Shown here: positions 49,014-60,128 of the stretch, in pieces
Layout of the letters: the number at the start of each line of letters is the position of its first letter
Position numbering within the stretch: position 1 is the stretch's first letter
Assembly: GCF_900009145.1 (NCBI RefSeq)
Contig: NZ_LN889782.1
Coordinates: 133,128-197,127, forward strand
Source: Planktothrix tepida PCC 9214
GTDB taxonomy: Bacteria > Cyanobacteriota > Cyanobacteriia > Cyanobacteriales > Microcoleaceae
Length of the DNA stretch: 64,000 nt
Reading direction: 5' to 3'
Notes under the pieces: generated by a model
Told to the model about the DNA's origin: nothing
Database searches by the model: none
Seen by the model: the letters and a program-made list of their open reading frames with translations, nothing else
Program-made: the position numbers and the translations under genes

Positions 49014-49043
49014 AAAATTAAGATAATCGATTAAGTTTCTGGG

Positions 49044-51617
49044 TTAAGCAACAACAAAATTCACTAATTTCCCAGGGACAACAATCACTTTTTTAATGGT
49101 TTTGTCGCCGATATGACGTTGACTGACTTCAGAATTTCGGGCATATTCTTCTAAAGTTTGGTGATTAGCTGCTGCTGGGACTTGAAGCGTACCGCGTGTT
49201 TTACCATTAATTTGAATCACTAAGGTAATTTCATCAACCACTAACGCTTCTGGGTCATACTGAGGCCAAGTTTGAGTATGAATTGAACCTGTTTTACCAA
49301 TCAGTTGCCATAATTCTTCGGCAATATGGGGGGCAAACGGTGCTAATAATTTCAACAGCGTTTCAATTCCTTCTAAATAGGTAGGAGACGCTTTACAATC
49401 GGCTTCAGATAAGGCATTACTAAGTTTCATTAATTCTGAAACCGCCGTATTAAATTGATAGTCTCCGTCTAAATCCTCGCTGACTTCTTTAATTGCAGTA
49501 TGAATCGCCCGTTTTAAGTCTTTTTCGACTTTACTTAATTCCCGATTCTTAGGTTTAGAAGTTTCAACTTCAGCAAATTCAGTCACAATTCGCCACACCC
49601 GATTTAAAAAGCGAAATTGTCCTTCAACATCAGCATCATCCCATTCTAAATCTTTCTCAGGAGGAGCTTTAAATAAAATAAACATCCGGGCGGTATCAGC
49701 CCCATATTTACCCATGACTTCCAACGGATCAACGCCATTATATTTCGATTTAGACATCTTCTCAAAGAAGACTTCTAACTTTTCTCCGGTTTCAGGATCT
49801 TGGGGATTACTAGGACTCACTTGTGAAGGTGAAAAATACTTTCCAGTATTACGATTTTTATAGGTAATTCCCTGCACCATCCCTTGAGTTAATAACCGTT
49901 CAAAGGGTTCTTTACAATGTAATAATCCGCGATCGCGCAATACTTTTGTAAAGAATCGAGAATATAATAAATGTAAAATCGCGTGTTCAATTCCGCCCAC
50001 ATATTGATCAACACTCATCCAATCATTTGTAATCGCTGGATCGAACACTTGTTGATCATTGTTAGCATCAGGATAACGCAAGAAATACCATGAGGAATCA
50101 ATAAACGTATCCATCGTATCGGTTTCCCGTTTAGCAGGAGTTCCACAGTTCGGACAAGTAACATTAACCCAATCTTCTAATTGCGCTAAAGGAGACGGCC
50201 CCCGACCACTAAATTTAACCTGTTCAGGCAATTTTACAGGTAAATCTTCATCAGGAACAGCCACCGCTCCACACTTCGGACAATGAATAATCGGAATCGG
50301 TGTACCCCAATATCGTTGACGAGAAATCAACCAATCTCTTAAGCGATATTGAATAATTCCTTTGCCATATCCTTCATCTTCTGCATAGTTAATAATGGCT
50401 TGTTTAGCGTGTTCAGAATGTTCTCCACTAAAATTACAGGATTCGACTAAAATTCCCGTTCCGGTATAAGCCATTTTAACTCGATCATTTTCCTCATTAT
50501 CATTATCCGCATCATCAGGAACAATCACCTGTTTGATGGGTAAATCATATTGAGTGGCGAATTGAAAATCACGGGTATCATGGGCGGGAACCCCCATGAC
50601 CGCGCCTGTTCCATATTCATATAAAACATAATCCGCAATCCAAATCGGAATTTCTTCCTCATTAAAGGGATTAATGGCTTTTCCACCTGTAGGAACACCT
50701 CGTTTGGGTTTATCGTCAGAGGTGCGATCCGTGTTACTTTGATTTTTAACCTCTTGAATAAATGCTTCTACCGTTGCTTTTTGTTCAGGGGTTGTAACTT
50801 GAGAAACTAAGGGATGTTCTGGGGCTAATACCACATAGGAAACCCCGTAAACCGTATCAGGACGAGTGGTAAAAACAGCAATGTTTTCATTTAACCCAAT
50901 AATCGGAAATTCTAACTGTGCGCCAATAGATTGTCCGATCCAGTTGGCTTGCATTAATTTAACCCGTTCTGGCCATCCGTTTAAATGTTCTAAATCGTTG
51001 AGTAATTCGTTAGCATAATCGGTAATTTTTAAGAACCATTGCCGCAATAATTTCTGTTCAACAATTGCCCCAGACCGCCAAGAACGTCCTTCATTATCAA
51101 CTTGTTCATTAGCAAGTACCGTTTGATCAATGGGATCCCAATTAACTGCTGCTTCTTTTTGATAAGCCAGTCCGCACTTATAAAATTGTAAGAAAATCCA
51201 CTGTGTCCAACGGTAATATTCCGGGGAACAGGTGGTTACTTCTTTTTCCCAATCAATCGAGAACCCTAATTTTTGCAATTGTTCTCGCATTTGGGCAATA
51301 TTTTGATATGTCCATTCCGCCGGAGGAACTCCTCGGTCAATGGCAGCATTTTCGGCAGGTAGTCCGAAGGCATCCCACCCCATCGGATGTAAGACACGAT
51401 AGCCTTGCATCCGTTTGAGTCGGGCGATCACGTCAGTAATAGTGTAGTTGCGAACGTGACCCATGTGTAGACTCCCCGACGGATAGGGGAACATGGAGAG
51501 TGCATAAAATTTGGGCTTGTCTTTGTCGGTTGGGGTTTTGTACAACCCCTGTTGTGCCCAGGTTTGTTGCCACTTTTGTTCGAGGGATGCAGGATTATAT
51601 CGGGACTCCACAGCCAT
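49044..51617 (-). CDS. leuS: Leucyl-tRNA synthetase
   Basis: Class I synthetase charging tRNA-Leu. The 857-residue length is normal for the bacterial enzyme. The HIGH-like signature [15 protein letters not shown] is near residue 48, the CP1 editing domain near 225-420 (with [11 protein letters not shown]), a zinc-binding-like pair of CxxC motifs near 450-500 (CPKCGA, CPNCGT), KMSKS ([13 protein letters not shown]) near 625, and the C-terminal tRNA-binding domain. ATG start. A terminator lies downstream. Confidence 0.97.
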   Translation of the reverse strand: MAVESRYNPASLEQKWQQTWAQQGLYKTPTDKDKPKFYALSMFPYPSGSLHMGHVRNYTITDVIARLKRMQGYRVLHPMGWDAFGLPAENAAIDRGVPPAEWTYQNIAQMREQLQKLGFSIDWEKEVTTCSPEYYRWTQWIFLQFYKCGLAYQKEAAVNWDPIDQTVLANEQVDNEGRSWRSGAIVEQKLLRQWFLKITDYANELLNDLEHLNGWPERVKLMQANWIGQSIGAQLEFPIIGLNENIAVFTTRPDTVYGVSYVVLAPEHPLVSQVTTPEQKATVEAFIQEVKNQSNTDRTSDDKPKRGVPTGGKAINPFNEEEIPIWIADYVLYEYGTGAVMGVPAHDTRDFQFATQYDLPIKQVIVPDDADNDNEENDRVKMAYTGTGILVESCNFSGEHSEHAKQAIINYAEDEGYGKGIIQYRLRDWLISRQRYWGTPIPIIHCPKCGAVAVPDEDLPVKLPEQVKFSGRGPSPLAQLEDWVNVTCPNCGTPAKRETDTMDTFIDSSWYFLRYPDANNDQQVFDPAITNDWMSVDQYVGGIEHAILHLLYSRFFTKVLRDRGLLHCKEPFERLLTQGMVQGITYKNRNTGKYFSPSQVSPSNPQDPETGEKLEVFFEKMSKSKYNGVDPLEVMGKYGADTARMFILFKAPPEKDLEWDDADVEGQFRFLNRVWRIVTEFAEVETSKPKNRELSKVEKDLKRAIHTAIKEVSEDLDGDYQFNTAVSELMKLSNALSEADCKASPTYLEGIETLLKLLAPFAPHIAEELWQLIGKTGSIHTQTWPQYDPEALVVDEITLVIQINGKTRGTLQVPAAANHQTLEEYARNSEVSQRHIGDKTIKKVIVVPGKLVNFVVA

Positions 51618-51767
51618 ACTTCGTGCCGGATACGTTTTCTTGTTTCTTTATCATTTTTGCATATTGTCGGGTATTGGGTGTTGGATGTTGGCTGGTGCGT
51701 TGCTGAGGCATCCTACAGTTAGGGATTTTTCGTCTATGATGGGTCAAAAAAGGGAGGAATTTGAGTT

Positions 51768-51944
51768 ATGTTAATTCGAGAGAAAATGCAAATGCAAACG
51801 ATACAGTTAAAAACAGTGCTTGGGGAGGATGGAATTTTACAGATTCAGATGCCTCCTGAATTGAAACATAAAAGTTTAGAGATATTAATTGTGTTTCAGT
51901 TTTTACTTGATAGTAATTCTTTGCATAGATGGTTTAAAGATTGA
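51768..51944 (+). CDS. Antitoxin-like small protein, possibly truncated
   Basis: ATG at 51768, with AGGGAGGA about ten bases upstream, opens a 58-codon frame. The product (MQTIQLKTVLGEDGILQIQM then PPELKHKSLEILIVFQ) resembles the beta-rich N-terminal part of small cyanobacterial proteins usually encoded upstream of PIN-type toxins. The usual longer tail is absent and no toxin gene follows, so it is likely a solitary or decayed antitoxin. Confidence 0.45.
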   Translation: MLIREKMQMQTIQLKTVLGEDGILQIQMPPELKHKSLEILIVFQFLLDSNSLHRWFKD

Positions 51945-52078
51945 AGATTGGCAGGATAGTTAAAGTTGAGTTGGGTTAAAAATCGTATTAGAGTATATTG
52001 GCTAAGGTAATTTTTTCCCATACTAGGTTAGAGAAGCTTAATATTATTACAATAAATTGCTAGGGATTGAAAACAATT

Positions 52079-52654
52079 ATGGATAAATTTGAAGAAATTT
52101 TAAGCTTCTGGTTTGGTCATCCCCATGACCCCAACTATGGAAAACCTAAACCTGCTTGGTTTATGACAAATCCTACTTTTGATGAAGAAATCAGGACTCG
52201 TTTTCTGACAACCTATGAACTCGCAGCGACAAACCAACTTGATATTTGGCAAAATTCACCGTTAAGTTGTTTAGCGTTAATTATTACTTTAGATCAATTT
52301 CCTCGCAATTTATTTCGCGGAACACCCCAAGCCTTTGCCACCGATGAAAAAGCATTAACCATCGCGAAGTATGCCCTTGATCAAAGATATGATCAACAGA
52401 TGATCAGGGTACAACGGGCTTTTATTTATCTTCCTTTTGAACATAGTGAAAATTTAGCCGATCAAACTCGTTGTGTAGAATTATTTGAAACTTTAAAAGG
52501 TGATCCTAATACTGCATCCATGTTTGATTATGCGATCGCTCACTTTAATATTATTCAAAAATTCGGACGCTTTCCCCATCGTAACGTGATTTTAAGCCGT
52601 CCTAGCACTCCTAGTGAACTAGAATTCCTTACCCAACCTAACTCGTCATTTTAA
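52079..52654 (+). CDS. DUF924 family protein
   Basis: A 191-residue TPR-like helical protein of the DUF924 family (function unknown). Family hallmarks: EEILSFWFG at 4-12, LIITLDQFPRNLFRGTPQAF near 73-92 and FIYLPFEHSENLADQ near 121-135. I chose the ATG at 52079; an in-frame TTG at 52067 precedes it. Upstream of dxs but separated by about 150 bases. Confidence 0.85.
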   Translation: MDKFEEILSFWFGHPHDPNYGKPKPAWFMTNPTFDEEIRTRFLTTYELAATNQLDIWQNSPLSCLALIITLDQFPRNLFRGTPQAFATDEKALTIAKYALDQRYDQQMIRVQRAFIYLPFEHSENLADQTRCVELFETLKGDPNTASMFDYAIAHFNIIQKFGRFPHRNVILSRPSTPSELEFLTQPNSSF

Positions 52655-52807
52655 GCTGATTAACAGTCAACCGTTAACTGTCAATACCCCATCACCCTCT
52701 TCCCTGCTACCATGACATTGATGTTGATAATTCGGCCTAATGCCTGGAAAATTGGGCCATTTTCCCGAAACGTTAACTTCATGGTGACTTGAAGGTATTT
52801 AACAAAT

Positions 52808-54721
52808 ATGCACCTAAGCGAAATTACTCATCCAAATCAACTACATGGTTTGTCGATCCATCAACTCGAACAAATTGCCCGCCAGATCCGCGAGAAACAC
52901 TTAGAAACCGTTGCCGCGACTGGAGGACATTTAGGGCCAGGGTTGGGTGTGGTGGAACTGACGTTAGGATTGTATCAAACCCTGGATCTTGATCGAGATA
53001 AAGTTCTTTGGGATGTGGGACACCAAGCCTATCCTCATAAATTAATCACCGGACGTTATCAAAATTTTCACACGCTAAGGCAAAAAGACGGCGTTGCAGG
53101 CTATTTAAAACGCTGTGAAAGCAAATTTGATCATTTTGGTGCGGGACACGCTTCTACCAGTATTTCTGCTGGGTTGGGAATGGCTTTAGCACGGGATATG
53201 AAAGGGGAAAACTTTAAAGTCGTTGCCATTATTGGAGATGGGGCTTTAACGGGAGGAATGGCATTAGAAGCCATTAACCACGCCGGACATTTACCTCATA
53301 CTAATTTAATGGTGGTTCTCAATGATAACGAGATGTCAATTTCGCCCAATGTGGGGGCAATTTCTCGTTATTTGAATAAAATGCGACTGAGTGATCCAGT
53401 TCAGTTCCTTACGGATAATTTAGAAGAACAATTTAAACATTTACCCTTCGTCGGAGAAGCTTTTACTCCCGAAATGGAACGAATGAAAGAAGGGATGAAA
53501 CGTCTTGCGGTTCCTAAAGTTGGGGCGGTGTTTGAAGAATTAGGTTTTACTTATGTTGGGCCTGTAGATGGTCATGATTTACAAGAATTAATTAATACGT
53601 TTCAACAAGCGCATAAAATACCGGGGCCTGTGTTGGTTCACGTCGCAACGGTGAAAGGAAAAGGCTATGCGATCGCAGAAAAAGATCAAGTCGGTTATCA
53701 TGCTCAAAATCCCTTTAATTTAGCCACGGGAAAAGCGATTCCCGCCAGTAAACCTAAACCTCCGAGTTACTCTAAAGTATTTGGAGAAACCTTAGTTAAA
53801 TTGGGAGAAAATGATCCTCGAATTGTCGGGATTACGGCGGCAATGGCAACGGGAACTGGGTTAGATATTCTCCAGAAAAAACTGCCCAAACAATATATTG
53901 ATGTCGGTATTGCGGAACAACACGCGGTTACAATGGCGGCGGGTTTAGCAGCAGAAGGAATGCGTCCGGTTGTGGCAATTTATTCCACCTTCTTGCAACG
54001 AGCTTATGATCAAATTGTCCATGATATTTGTATTCAAAAGCTCCCGGTTTTCTTCTGTATGGATCGAGCCGGAATTGTGGGTGCAGACGGCCCAACTCAC
54101 CAAGGAATGTATGATATTGCTTATCTGCGGTGTTTGCCCAATATTGTGATTATGGCGCCTAAAGATGAAGCCGAATTACAACGGATGTTAGTAACTGGAA
54201 TTGAGCATACAGATGGCCCCACTGCGATGCGTTATCCGCGTGGATCAGGGTTAGGTGTTCCGTTAATGGAAGAAGGCTGGGAACCTTTACCCATCGGCAA
54301 AGGAGAGATTCTCCGCAATGGCGATGATCTGCTATTAATGGGTTATGGCAGTATGGTAAATATGTCAATGCAAGTCGCTGAAATTCTCAGTGAACATGGC
54401 ATTGAAGCCACCGTAATTAATCCCCGTTTTGTTAAACCTTTAGATATCGAATTAATTGCGCCTTTAGCTCAACAAATGGGTAAAGTTGTCACGATAGAAG
54501 AAGGCTGTTTAATGGGCGGTTTTGGTTCGGCTGTTGCTGAAGCTTTATTAGACAATAATGTTGTGGTTCCTGTGAAACGTTTCGGGGTTCCTGATATTTT
54601 AGTCGATCATGCTGAACCTAATGAATCTTTTGCTGATTTAGGCTTAACCAGTTCTCAAATTTCTGAACAAATTTTGGAAGCCTTTTTTAGTCAGAAACAA
54701 CAACCCTCTAAAGTCAGTTAA
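52808..54721 (+). CDS. dxs: 1-deoxy-D-xylulose-5-phosphate synthase
   Basis: Thiamine-diphosphate enzyme condensing pyruvate and glyceraldehyde-3-phosphate, the entry step of the MEP isoprenoid pathway for carotenoids, phytol and quinones. The 637-residue product has the transketolase-like layout: [18 protein letters not shown] near 57, the ThDP/Mg motif [13 protein letters not shown] near 150, the pyrimidine-binding [12 protein letters not shown] near 370, and [15 protein letters not shown] near 418. ATG start with normal N-terminus. A foldback lies after the gene. Confidence 0.97.
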   Translation: MHLSEITHPNQLHGLSIHQLEQIARQIREKHLETVAATGGHLGPGLGVVELTLGLYQTLDLDRDKVLWDVGHQAYPHKLITGRYQNFHTLRQKDGVAGYLKRCESKFDHFGAGHASTSISAGLGMALARDMKGENFKVVAIIGDGALTGGMALEAINHAGHLPHTNLMVVLNDNEMSISPNVGAISRYLNKMRLSDPVQFLTDNLEEQFKHLPFVGEAFTPEMERMKEGMKRLAVPKVGAVFEELGFTYVGPVDGHDLQELINTFQQAHKIPGPVLVHVATVKGKGYAIAEKDQVGYHAQNPFNLATGKAIPASKPKPPSYSKVFGETLVKLGENDPRIVGITAAMATGTGLDILQKKLPKQYIDVGIAEQHAVTMAAGLAAEGMRPVVAIYSTFLQRAYDQIVHDICIQKLPVFFCMDRAGIVGADGPTHQGMYDIAYLRCLPNIVIMAPKDEAELQRMLVTGIEHTDGPTAMRYPRGSGLGVPLMEEGWEPLPIGKGEILRNGDDLLLMGYGSMVNMSMQVAEILSEHGIEATVINPRFVKPLDIELIAPLAQQMGKVVTIEEGCLMGGFGSAVAEALLDNNVVVPVKRFGVPDILVDHAEPNESFADLGLTSSQISEQILEAFFSQKQQPSKVS

Positions 54722-54777
54722 TTTTTTCAAAAATCCCAATTTTTGAGATAGAAACCCTAGAAACCTGGTTTCTTGAA

Positions 54778-54880
54778 CAATACCTTCGCCAAAATGTAGA
54801 GAGGGCTTTCTGTAGTAGAGTTGTTGTCAAGCAAAACCTCAACTTTATTCTACTCCTTCCTAAAATTGGCGAAGGTATTG
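54778..54880. repeat. 103-bp foldback element with 15-bp perfect terminal inverted repeats
   Basis: CAATACCTTCGCCAA (54778-54792) and its exact reverse complement (54866-54880) enclose a further inner stem with AGTAGA...TCTACT and GTTG...CAAC. It sits between dxs and the SNF2 gene, ending 51 bases before the SNF2 start. MITE-like or a large terminator stem. Confidence 0.8.
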
Positions 54881-54931
54881 AATGAATCAAGACACAATAT
54901 AATTAATACAGAACAGTTGCAGGTTGACGAG

Positions 54932-57900
54932 ATGGCAATTCTACATGGAAGTTGGTGCATTACGCCGAGTCGGTCTTTCTTCCTTTGGGGAGAAACCTGG
55001 CGACGAGTTACGTCGGAGTCCCTTGCTTCAGCACCCATTCTTCCTTATCCCTTTGCGTTAAACGATACAGAACTCTTAACTCAACCTATTTTACAAAATA
55101 TTGGGTTATCAACGACTCTCCCTAATCTTCTATCCCCGAAAATTCTAGCACTCCCAACAGATATTTCTGAAACAGTTGGAGAACTCACTCCAATTTATTC
55201 TACTGCAACGAATAGTCCTCAATCTCATCTCTATCCTTGGCAAATTAATGGGATTTCTCTTAATCCTAAACAAGCCTTTCAATTTTTACAATCTCTGCCT
55301 TTAAGTACCGTAACAACATCAGAATCTAACTTAGGGGAAGATTTACGATTTTGGTCACATCTTGCTCGTTGGAGTTTGGATTTATTGGCTAGATCTAAAT
55401 TTTTACCCCAATTAATTCAACAATCTGATAAAACGATTATTGCACAATGGCAACCGCTTTTCGATAGTGCCATTGATCAAGCTCGATTATTAAGATTTTC
55501 TAAACAAATGCCAACGGTTTGCCGAATGTATCAAGAGTTAATAGAAAGTAATTTTATAGCTATTGATTTACCCTTATCTGCTCAAAATATTATCATTGAT
55601 TTTCTAGGAACAATCATTGATGCACAAGTGAGAACTGTTGCTGAAGAAGTCGAAACAAAAGCTAGTGCTAATACAGTTTTATTACCCTCAACTCTGCAAG
55701 CTTGGTTACAAGGATTAGGGAAAGAAGAAAATACGATTCAGGGAGAATTAACAGAAATAGAATCCTTAGAAATAGCCTTAAAAAATTGGACTTCTCCGCT
55801 ACAATATTCTTTATCGGAACAAAATCTATTTTCAACAGCTTTTCAGTTACATCCTCCCACAGAAGATGATCCTAATTGGCAGTTAGAATATTGTCTACAA
55901 GCTATTGATGATCCTGAATTTATTATCAATACTCATATTATTTGGAGTCATTCAGTTGAGTCCTTTCCCTATCGAGGGAGAACAATTAAACATCCCCAGG
56001 AAACGTTGTTAAAAGGCTTGGGTTTGGCTTCTAAATTATATCCTGTTATTGAATCCAGTTTACAACAAGCTCGTCCCCAAAGCTGTAGTTTAAATCCCTT
56101 ACAAGCTTATGAATTTTTGAAAAGTTATGCTTGGCGTTTTACCGATAGTGGATTAGGAGTAATTTTACCGCCTAGTTTAGCAAATCGAGACGGGTGGGCG
56201 AGTCGATTGGGATTAAGTATTAAAGCAGAAACGCCTAAATTAAAAACAAATGAACGGTTAGGATTAAAAAGTTTATTAAGCTTTAAATGGCAATTATCCA
56301 TTGGTGGACAAACGATGACGAAGGCGGAATTTGATCGCTTAGTTTCTAAAGAAAGTCCGTTAGTAGAAATTAATGGAGAATGGGTTGAGTTACGACCTTC
56401 GGATATTAAAGCAGCCAAAACATTTTTTAGTCAGCGTAAAGATGAAATGACTCTTTCTTTAGAAGATGCGTTACGGTTATCAACGGGAGATACTCAAATG
56501 ATTGAGAAATTACCTGTTGTTAACTTTGAAGCAGGAGGAAAATTACAGGAATTATTAAATACTTTAACCAATAATCGGAGTTTAGAACCCATTCCAAACC
56601 CCCAGAATTTTAAAGGGGAATTACGACCTTATCAAGCCAGGGGTGCAGGTTGGTTATCCTTCCTTGAACAATGGGGGTTAGGTGCGTGTTTAGCGGATGA
56701 TATGGGATTAGGAAAAACAATAGAATTTATTGCATTTTTACTGCATTTAAAAGAACAAAATAGTTTAGAAAATCCCGTATTATTAGTTTGTCCAACATCG
56801 GTTTTAGGCAATTGGGAACGGGAAATTAAACGGTTTAGTCCGAATTTAAAAGTGATGGTACATCATGGCGATAAACGTGCAAAAGGCAAAAATTTTGCTA
56901 AAATAATTCAAGATAAAAATTTAGTGATTACCAGCTATCCTCTAACCTTTAGAGATGAAAAGGAATTGCAGGGGGTAACTTGGCAAGGACTGGTATTAGA
57001 TGAAGCCCAAAATATTAAAAATTCTGATGCAAAACAATCTAAAACTGTTAGAAATATTAACGCATCCTTTAAAATTGCTTTAACGGGAACTCCGGTGGAA
57101 AATCGCTTATCAGAATTGTGGTCAATTATGGATTTTTTAAATCCAGGGTACTTAGGACAACGAACATTTTTTCAACGACGGTTTGCGATTCCGATTGAAA
57201 AATATGGAGATACGGACTCTTTAAAAATATTGCGATCGCTAGTTCAACCTTTTATTTTACGTCGGTTAAAAACCGATAAAGATATTATTCAAGATTTACC
57301 CGAGAAACAAGAAAATACTGTCTTTTGTCCCTTAACCACTGAACAAGCAACCGTATATCAAAAAATTGTTGATGAATCTTTAGAAAAAATTGATGATGCG
57401 GAAGGAATTCAACGCCGAGGAATGATTCTAGCATTATTAGTGAGGCTGAAACAGGTTTGTAATCATCCCGTTTTAATTGAAGCTAAAGTTAAAAATAGTA
57501 AAAAATCAGACAAACAAGATTTAATTAAAACCCAATATTCAGGAAAATTACAACGGTTGACAGAAATGCTAGAAGAGGTTTTAGAAGAAGGTGATCGCGC
57601 TTTAATTTTTACTCAATTTGCAGAATGGGGAAAATTATTACAACCCTATTTAGAACATCATTTTCACCGAGAAATATTATTTTTGTATGGGAGTACGTCA
57701 AAAAATAAACGGGAAGAAATGATTGATCGGTTTCAAAACGATCCACAAGCTCCACCGATTATGATATTATCTTTAAAAGCCGGAGGAGTGGGTTTAAATT
57801 TAACCCGTGCTAATCATGTTTTTCATTTTGACCGATGGTGGAACCCAGCCGTCGAAAATCAAGCTACGGATCGAGTTTTTAGAATTGGTCAAACTCGGAA

Positions 57901-58093
57901 TGTACAAGTGCATAAATTTGTTTGTACCGGAACATTAGAAGAAAAAATTCATGATTTAATTGAAAGTAAAAAAGCCTTAGCCGAACAAGTCGTGAGTGCA
58001 GGAGAAGATTGGTTAACGGCTTTAGATACCGATCAACTCAGAAATTTATTAATATTAGATCGAAACTCAATTATTGAGGAGGAAGAGGAATAG
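54932..58093 (+). CDS. SNF2-family helicase/ATPase
   Basis: A 1053-residue Swi2/Snf2 DNA translocase. The N-terminal half is a SNF2-associated region (begins MAILHGSWCITPSRSFFLWG). The C-terminal half has motif I DDMGLGKTIEF, motif II LDEAQNIKN (DEAQ instead of DEAH), motif III LTGTPVENRLSELWS, and the helicase-C block with SLKAGGVGLNLTRA and QATDRVFRIGQ. I chose the ATG at 54932, where the family normally begins; earlier in-frame starts fall inside the foldback element. A SWIM-domain gene follows after 40 bases. Probable role in nucleoprotein remodelling, recombination or transcription. Confidence 0.93.
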   Translation: MAILHGSWCITPSRSFFLWGETWRRVTSESLASAPILPYPFALNDTELLTQPILQNIGLSTTLPNLLSPKILALPTDISETVGELTPIYSTATNSPQSHLYPWQINGISLNPKQAFQFLQSLPLSTVTTSESNLGEDLRFWSHLARWSLDLLARSKFLPQLIQQSDKTIIAQWQPLFDSAIDQARLLRFSKQMPTVCRMYQELIESNFIAIDLPLSAQNIIIDFLGTIIDAQVRTVAEEVETKASANTVLLPSTLQAWLQGLGKEENTIQGELTEIESLEIALKNWTSPLQYSLSEQNLFSTAFQLHPPTEDDPNWQLEYCLQAIDDPEFIINTHIIWSHSVESFPYRGRTIKHPQETLLKGLGLASKLYPVIESSLQQARPQSCSLNPLQAYEFLKSYAWRFTDSGLGVILPPSLANRDGWASRLGLSIKAETPKLKTNERLGLKSLLSFKWQLSIGGQTMTKAEFDRLVSKESPLVEINGEWVELRPSDIKAAKTFFSQRKDEMTLSLEDALRLSTGDTQMIEKLPVVNFEAGGKLQELLNTLTNNRSLEPIPNPQNFKGELRPYQARGAGWLSFLEQWGLGACLADDMGLGKTIEFIAFLLHLKEQNSLENPVLLVCPTSVLGNWEREIKRFSPNLKVMVHHGDKRAKGKNFAKIIQDKNLVITSYPLTFRDEKELQGVTWQGLVLDEAQNIKNSDAKQSKTVRNINASFKIALTGTPVENRLSELWSIMDFLNPGYLGQRTFFQRRFAIPIEKYGDTDSLKILRSLVQPFILRRLKTDKDIIQDLPEKQENTVFCPLTTEQATVYQKIVDESLEKIDDAEGIQRRGMILALLVRLKQVCNHPVLIEAKVKNSKKSDKQDLIKTQYSGKLQRLTEMLEEVLEEGDRALIFTQFAEWGKLLQPYLEHHFHREILFLYGSTSKNKREEMIDRFQNDPQAPPIMILSLKAGGVGLNLTRANHVFHFDRWWNPAVENQATDRVFRIGQTRNVQVHKFVCTGTLEEKIHDLIESKKALAEQVVSAGEDWLTALDTDQLRNLLILDRNSIIEEEEE

Positions 58094-58133
58094 TTTGAAA
58101 GCTCAAAAAATTGTTAATAAAAGGAGTAATTTT

Positions 58134-58979
58134 ATGGTAGACTATACAATAGACGCAAACAAAGAATGGTGGTCACAACAATGGTTAGATTTATTAGATA
58201 AATATCGGTTTAAAAAACGGCTTGAACGAGCGAGAAATTATGCCAGACAAGGGAATGTTTTAAACATTGACTTTAAAGATCAAAAGGTTTTAGCCCAAGT
58301 TCAAGGAACTCAACCCGAACCTTATACGGTTTCCTTGTGGTTAGATATATTTAGTGATGAAGAATGGGATTATATTATTGAAACTTTATCGCAACGAGCT
58401 ATTTTTAGTGCTAAATTATTAGCGGGAGAAATGCCACAGGATATTGAGGATGTATTTGCTGCTAATGGGTTAAGATTATTTCCCTTTTCCTTGGATAATG
58501 TTCATTCTGAATGTAGTTGTCCTGACAAAGCCAATCCCTGTAAACATATTGGTGCAGTTTATTATATGTTGGGTGATCGCTTTAGTGAAGATCCGTTTGT
58601 TTTATTTCAACTTCGGGGAAGAACCCAAGAACAAATTATTACAACGTTACGTCAACTGCGGGTTCAAAGTGAAGAAGATATTAACGTTTCTACCACAGAA
58701 ACAACAACCATAAAATCTAACCCCCATTCTCCTAAACTCAATCAATTTTGGAATTATTCTGAACAACTAGACCCAGCTTTAGTTGTGATTACACCTCCTC
58801 CAGGGAGTGAAACCGTGCTAGATGTTTTAGGTACAATTCCATTAGCACCTATTGCTGTAAATTCTAATAATCGTTCTGCTTCATCGGCTACCGATATTGT
58901 GATGCAATATTTACAAACAGTCTATAAAAATGTTAGTCAACAAGCGGTTTTAGTTGCACTTAATCGCGAAGAAACCTAA
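58134..58979 (+). CDS. SWIM zinc-finger protein
   Basis: A 281-residue protein with a SWIM motif near residues 124-140 (CSCPDKANPCKHIGAVYYML, CxCx6CxH). SWIM domains bind DNA or proteins and are often encoded beside SNF2 ATPases. Start at 58134 is supported by AAGGAG seven bases upstream; frames extending upstream overlap the SNF2 gene end. A low-complexity Thr/Ser/Pro region (200-240) precedes the C-terminus. Likely cofactor of the SNF2 protein. Confidence 0.85.
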   Translation: MVDYTIDANKEWWSQQWLDLLDKYRFKKRLERARNYARQGNVLNIDFKDQKVLAQVQGTQPEPYTVSLWLDIFSDEEWDYIIETLSQRAIFSAKLLAGEMPQDIEDVFAANGLRLFPFSLDNVHSECSCPDKANPCKHIGAVYYMLGDRFSEDPFVLFQLRGRTQEQIITTLRQLRVQSEEDINVSTTETTTIKSNPHSPKLNQFWNYSEQLDPALVVITPPPGSETVLDVLGTIPLAPIAVNSNNRSASSATDIVMQYLQTVYKNVSQQAVLVALNREET

Positions 58980-59075
58980 GAAAACTGTTCATCATCTCAA
59001 TGAGTTATTAACGTGAGTTCGACGAAACCAAAAATAGGTAAGCCTTTTTTAGTCCGTCAAACTCGCATTTTATCA

Positions 59076-60128
59076 CTATTTCCAGCCGGCGCGATCCATA
59101 ATTTGAATCGCCTCTGCATTAAATTTGCCATAGGCTGCAACATTCATCGGATCACTTTTAAATGTACCATAACTGGCTAAAACTGGAGAGACAGGAACAC
59201 CCGCAACGGCTGGATATTCAAAAGCACTTTGAGCAAAAATCTTTTGAGCTTCTGGACTTGCTAAAAACTCTAAAAATTTAATCGCTCCCGCTTTATTAGG
59301 AGCCGTTTTAATCACCCCTGCACCACTAATATTGGTGTGGGTTCCCTGAGCTCGTTGGTTGGGAAAAAATAACCCAACTTTACTTGCAATTGCTTTATCT
59401 TCAGGTTTTTGAGACCCTGCTAAACGGGCTAAATAATAGGTATTTGCTAAAGTTAACTGTCCCACACCCGAAGCCACAGCCTTAATTTGAGAAACATCAT
59501 TTCCTTCCGGGGGTCTGCCAAAATTAGCCACAAATCCTTTCACCCATTTTTCTGCATTGGTAGTTCCACTTTCTCCAACCATTGAAGCCACTAAAGATTG
59601 GTTATAAATATTATTAGAAGAACGAGCCAGTATTTTTCCTTTCCATTTAGGATTTGCTAAATCTTCATAGGTAGACAATTGAGCCGGATTGACTTTAGCT
59701 TTATTATAAACAATGACTCTCGCCCGTTTAGAAAACCCAAACCAATTCCCATTAGGTTCTCTTAAATTAGCTGGAATGGCTTGATTTAAAATCGCAGAAG
59801 AAATAGGTTGAAAAATTCCCTGTTGTTGCGCTCTCCAAAGGTTCCCAGCATCAACAGTAATTAAAATATCTGCTGGACTATTGGCTCCTTCACTTTTGAT
59901 TCGTTCGACTAATTCCTCGGCTTTCCCTTCAACAATATTGACTTTAATCCCCGTTTTGTTTGTAAAACTTTGATAAAGCTGATTGTCACTATCGTAATGA
60001 CGAGCCGAGTAAACATTAACAACTTGGGGGTTAGCTTGACTACGTTGCATCGGGGTAAGTCCTCCAACTGCAACTACAGCCAAGGCTGTTCCAAGGGTGA
60101 GGAACCCACGTCTAGTGATATTTTTCAT
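59076..60128 (-). CDS. futA: Periplasmic Fe(III)-binding protein (FutA-type)
   Basis: A 350-residue substrate-binding protein of an iron ABC importer. The N-terminus TRRGFLTLGTALAVVAVGG is a Tat-type signal. The mature part starts VVNVYSARHYDSDNQLYQSF, typical of FutA/IdiA, and has iron-ligand tyrosines (YSARHY near 40; NTYYLARLAG near 228). FutB/FutC genes are not adjacent. A Fur-like site lies upstream. An IdiA-type role in protecting photosystem II under iron stress is possible for this family; the two FutA types cannot be separated here. Confidence 0.88.
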   Translation of the reverse strand: MKNITRRGFLTLGTALAVVAVGGLTPMQRSQANPQVVNVYSARHYDSDNQLYQSFTNKTGIKVNIVEGKAEELVERIKSEGANSPADILITVDAGNLWRAQQQGIFQPISSAILNQAIPANLREPNGNWFGFSKRARVIVYNKAKVNPAQLSTYEDLANPKWKGKILARSSNNIYNQSLVASMVGESGTTNAEKWVKGFVANFGRPPEGNDVSQIKAVASGVGQLTLANTYYLARLAGSQKPEDKAIASKVGLFFPNQRAQGTHTNISGAGVIKTAPNKAGAIKFLEFLASPEAQKIFAQSAFEYPAVAGVPVSPVLASYGTFKSDPMNVAAYGKFNAEAIQIMDRAGWK

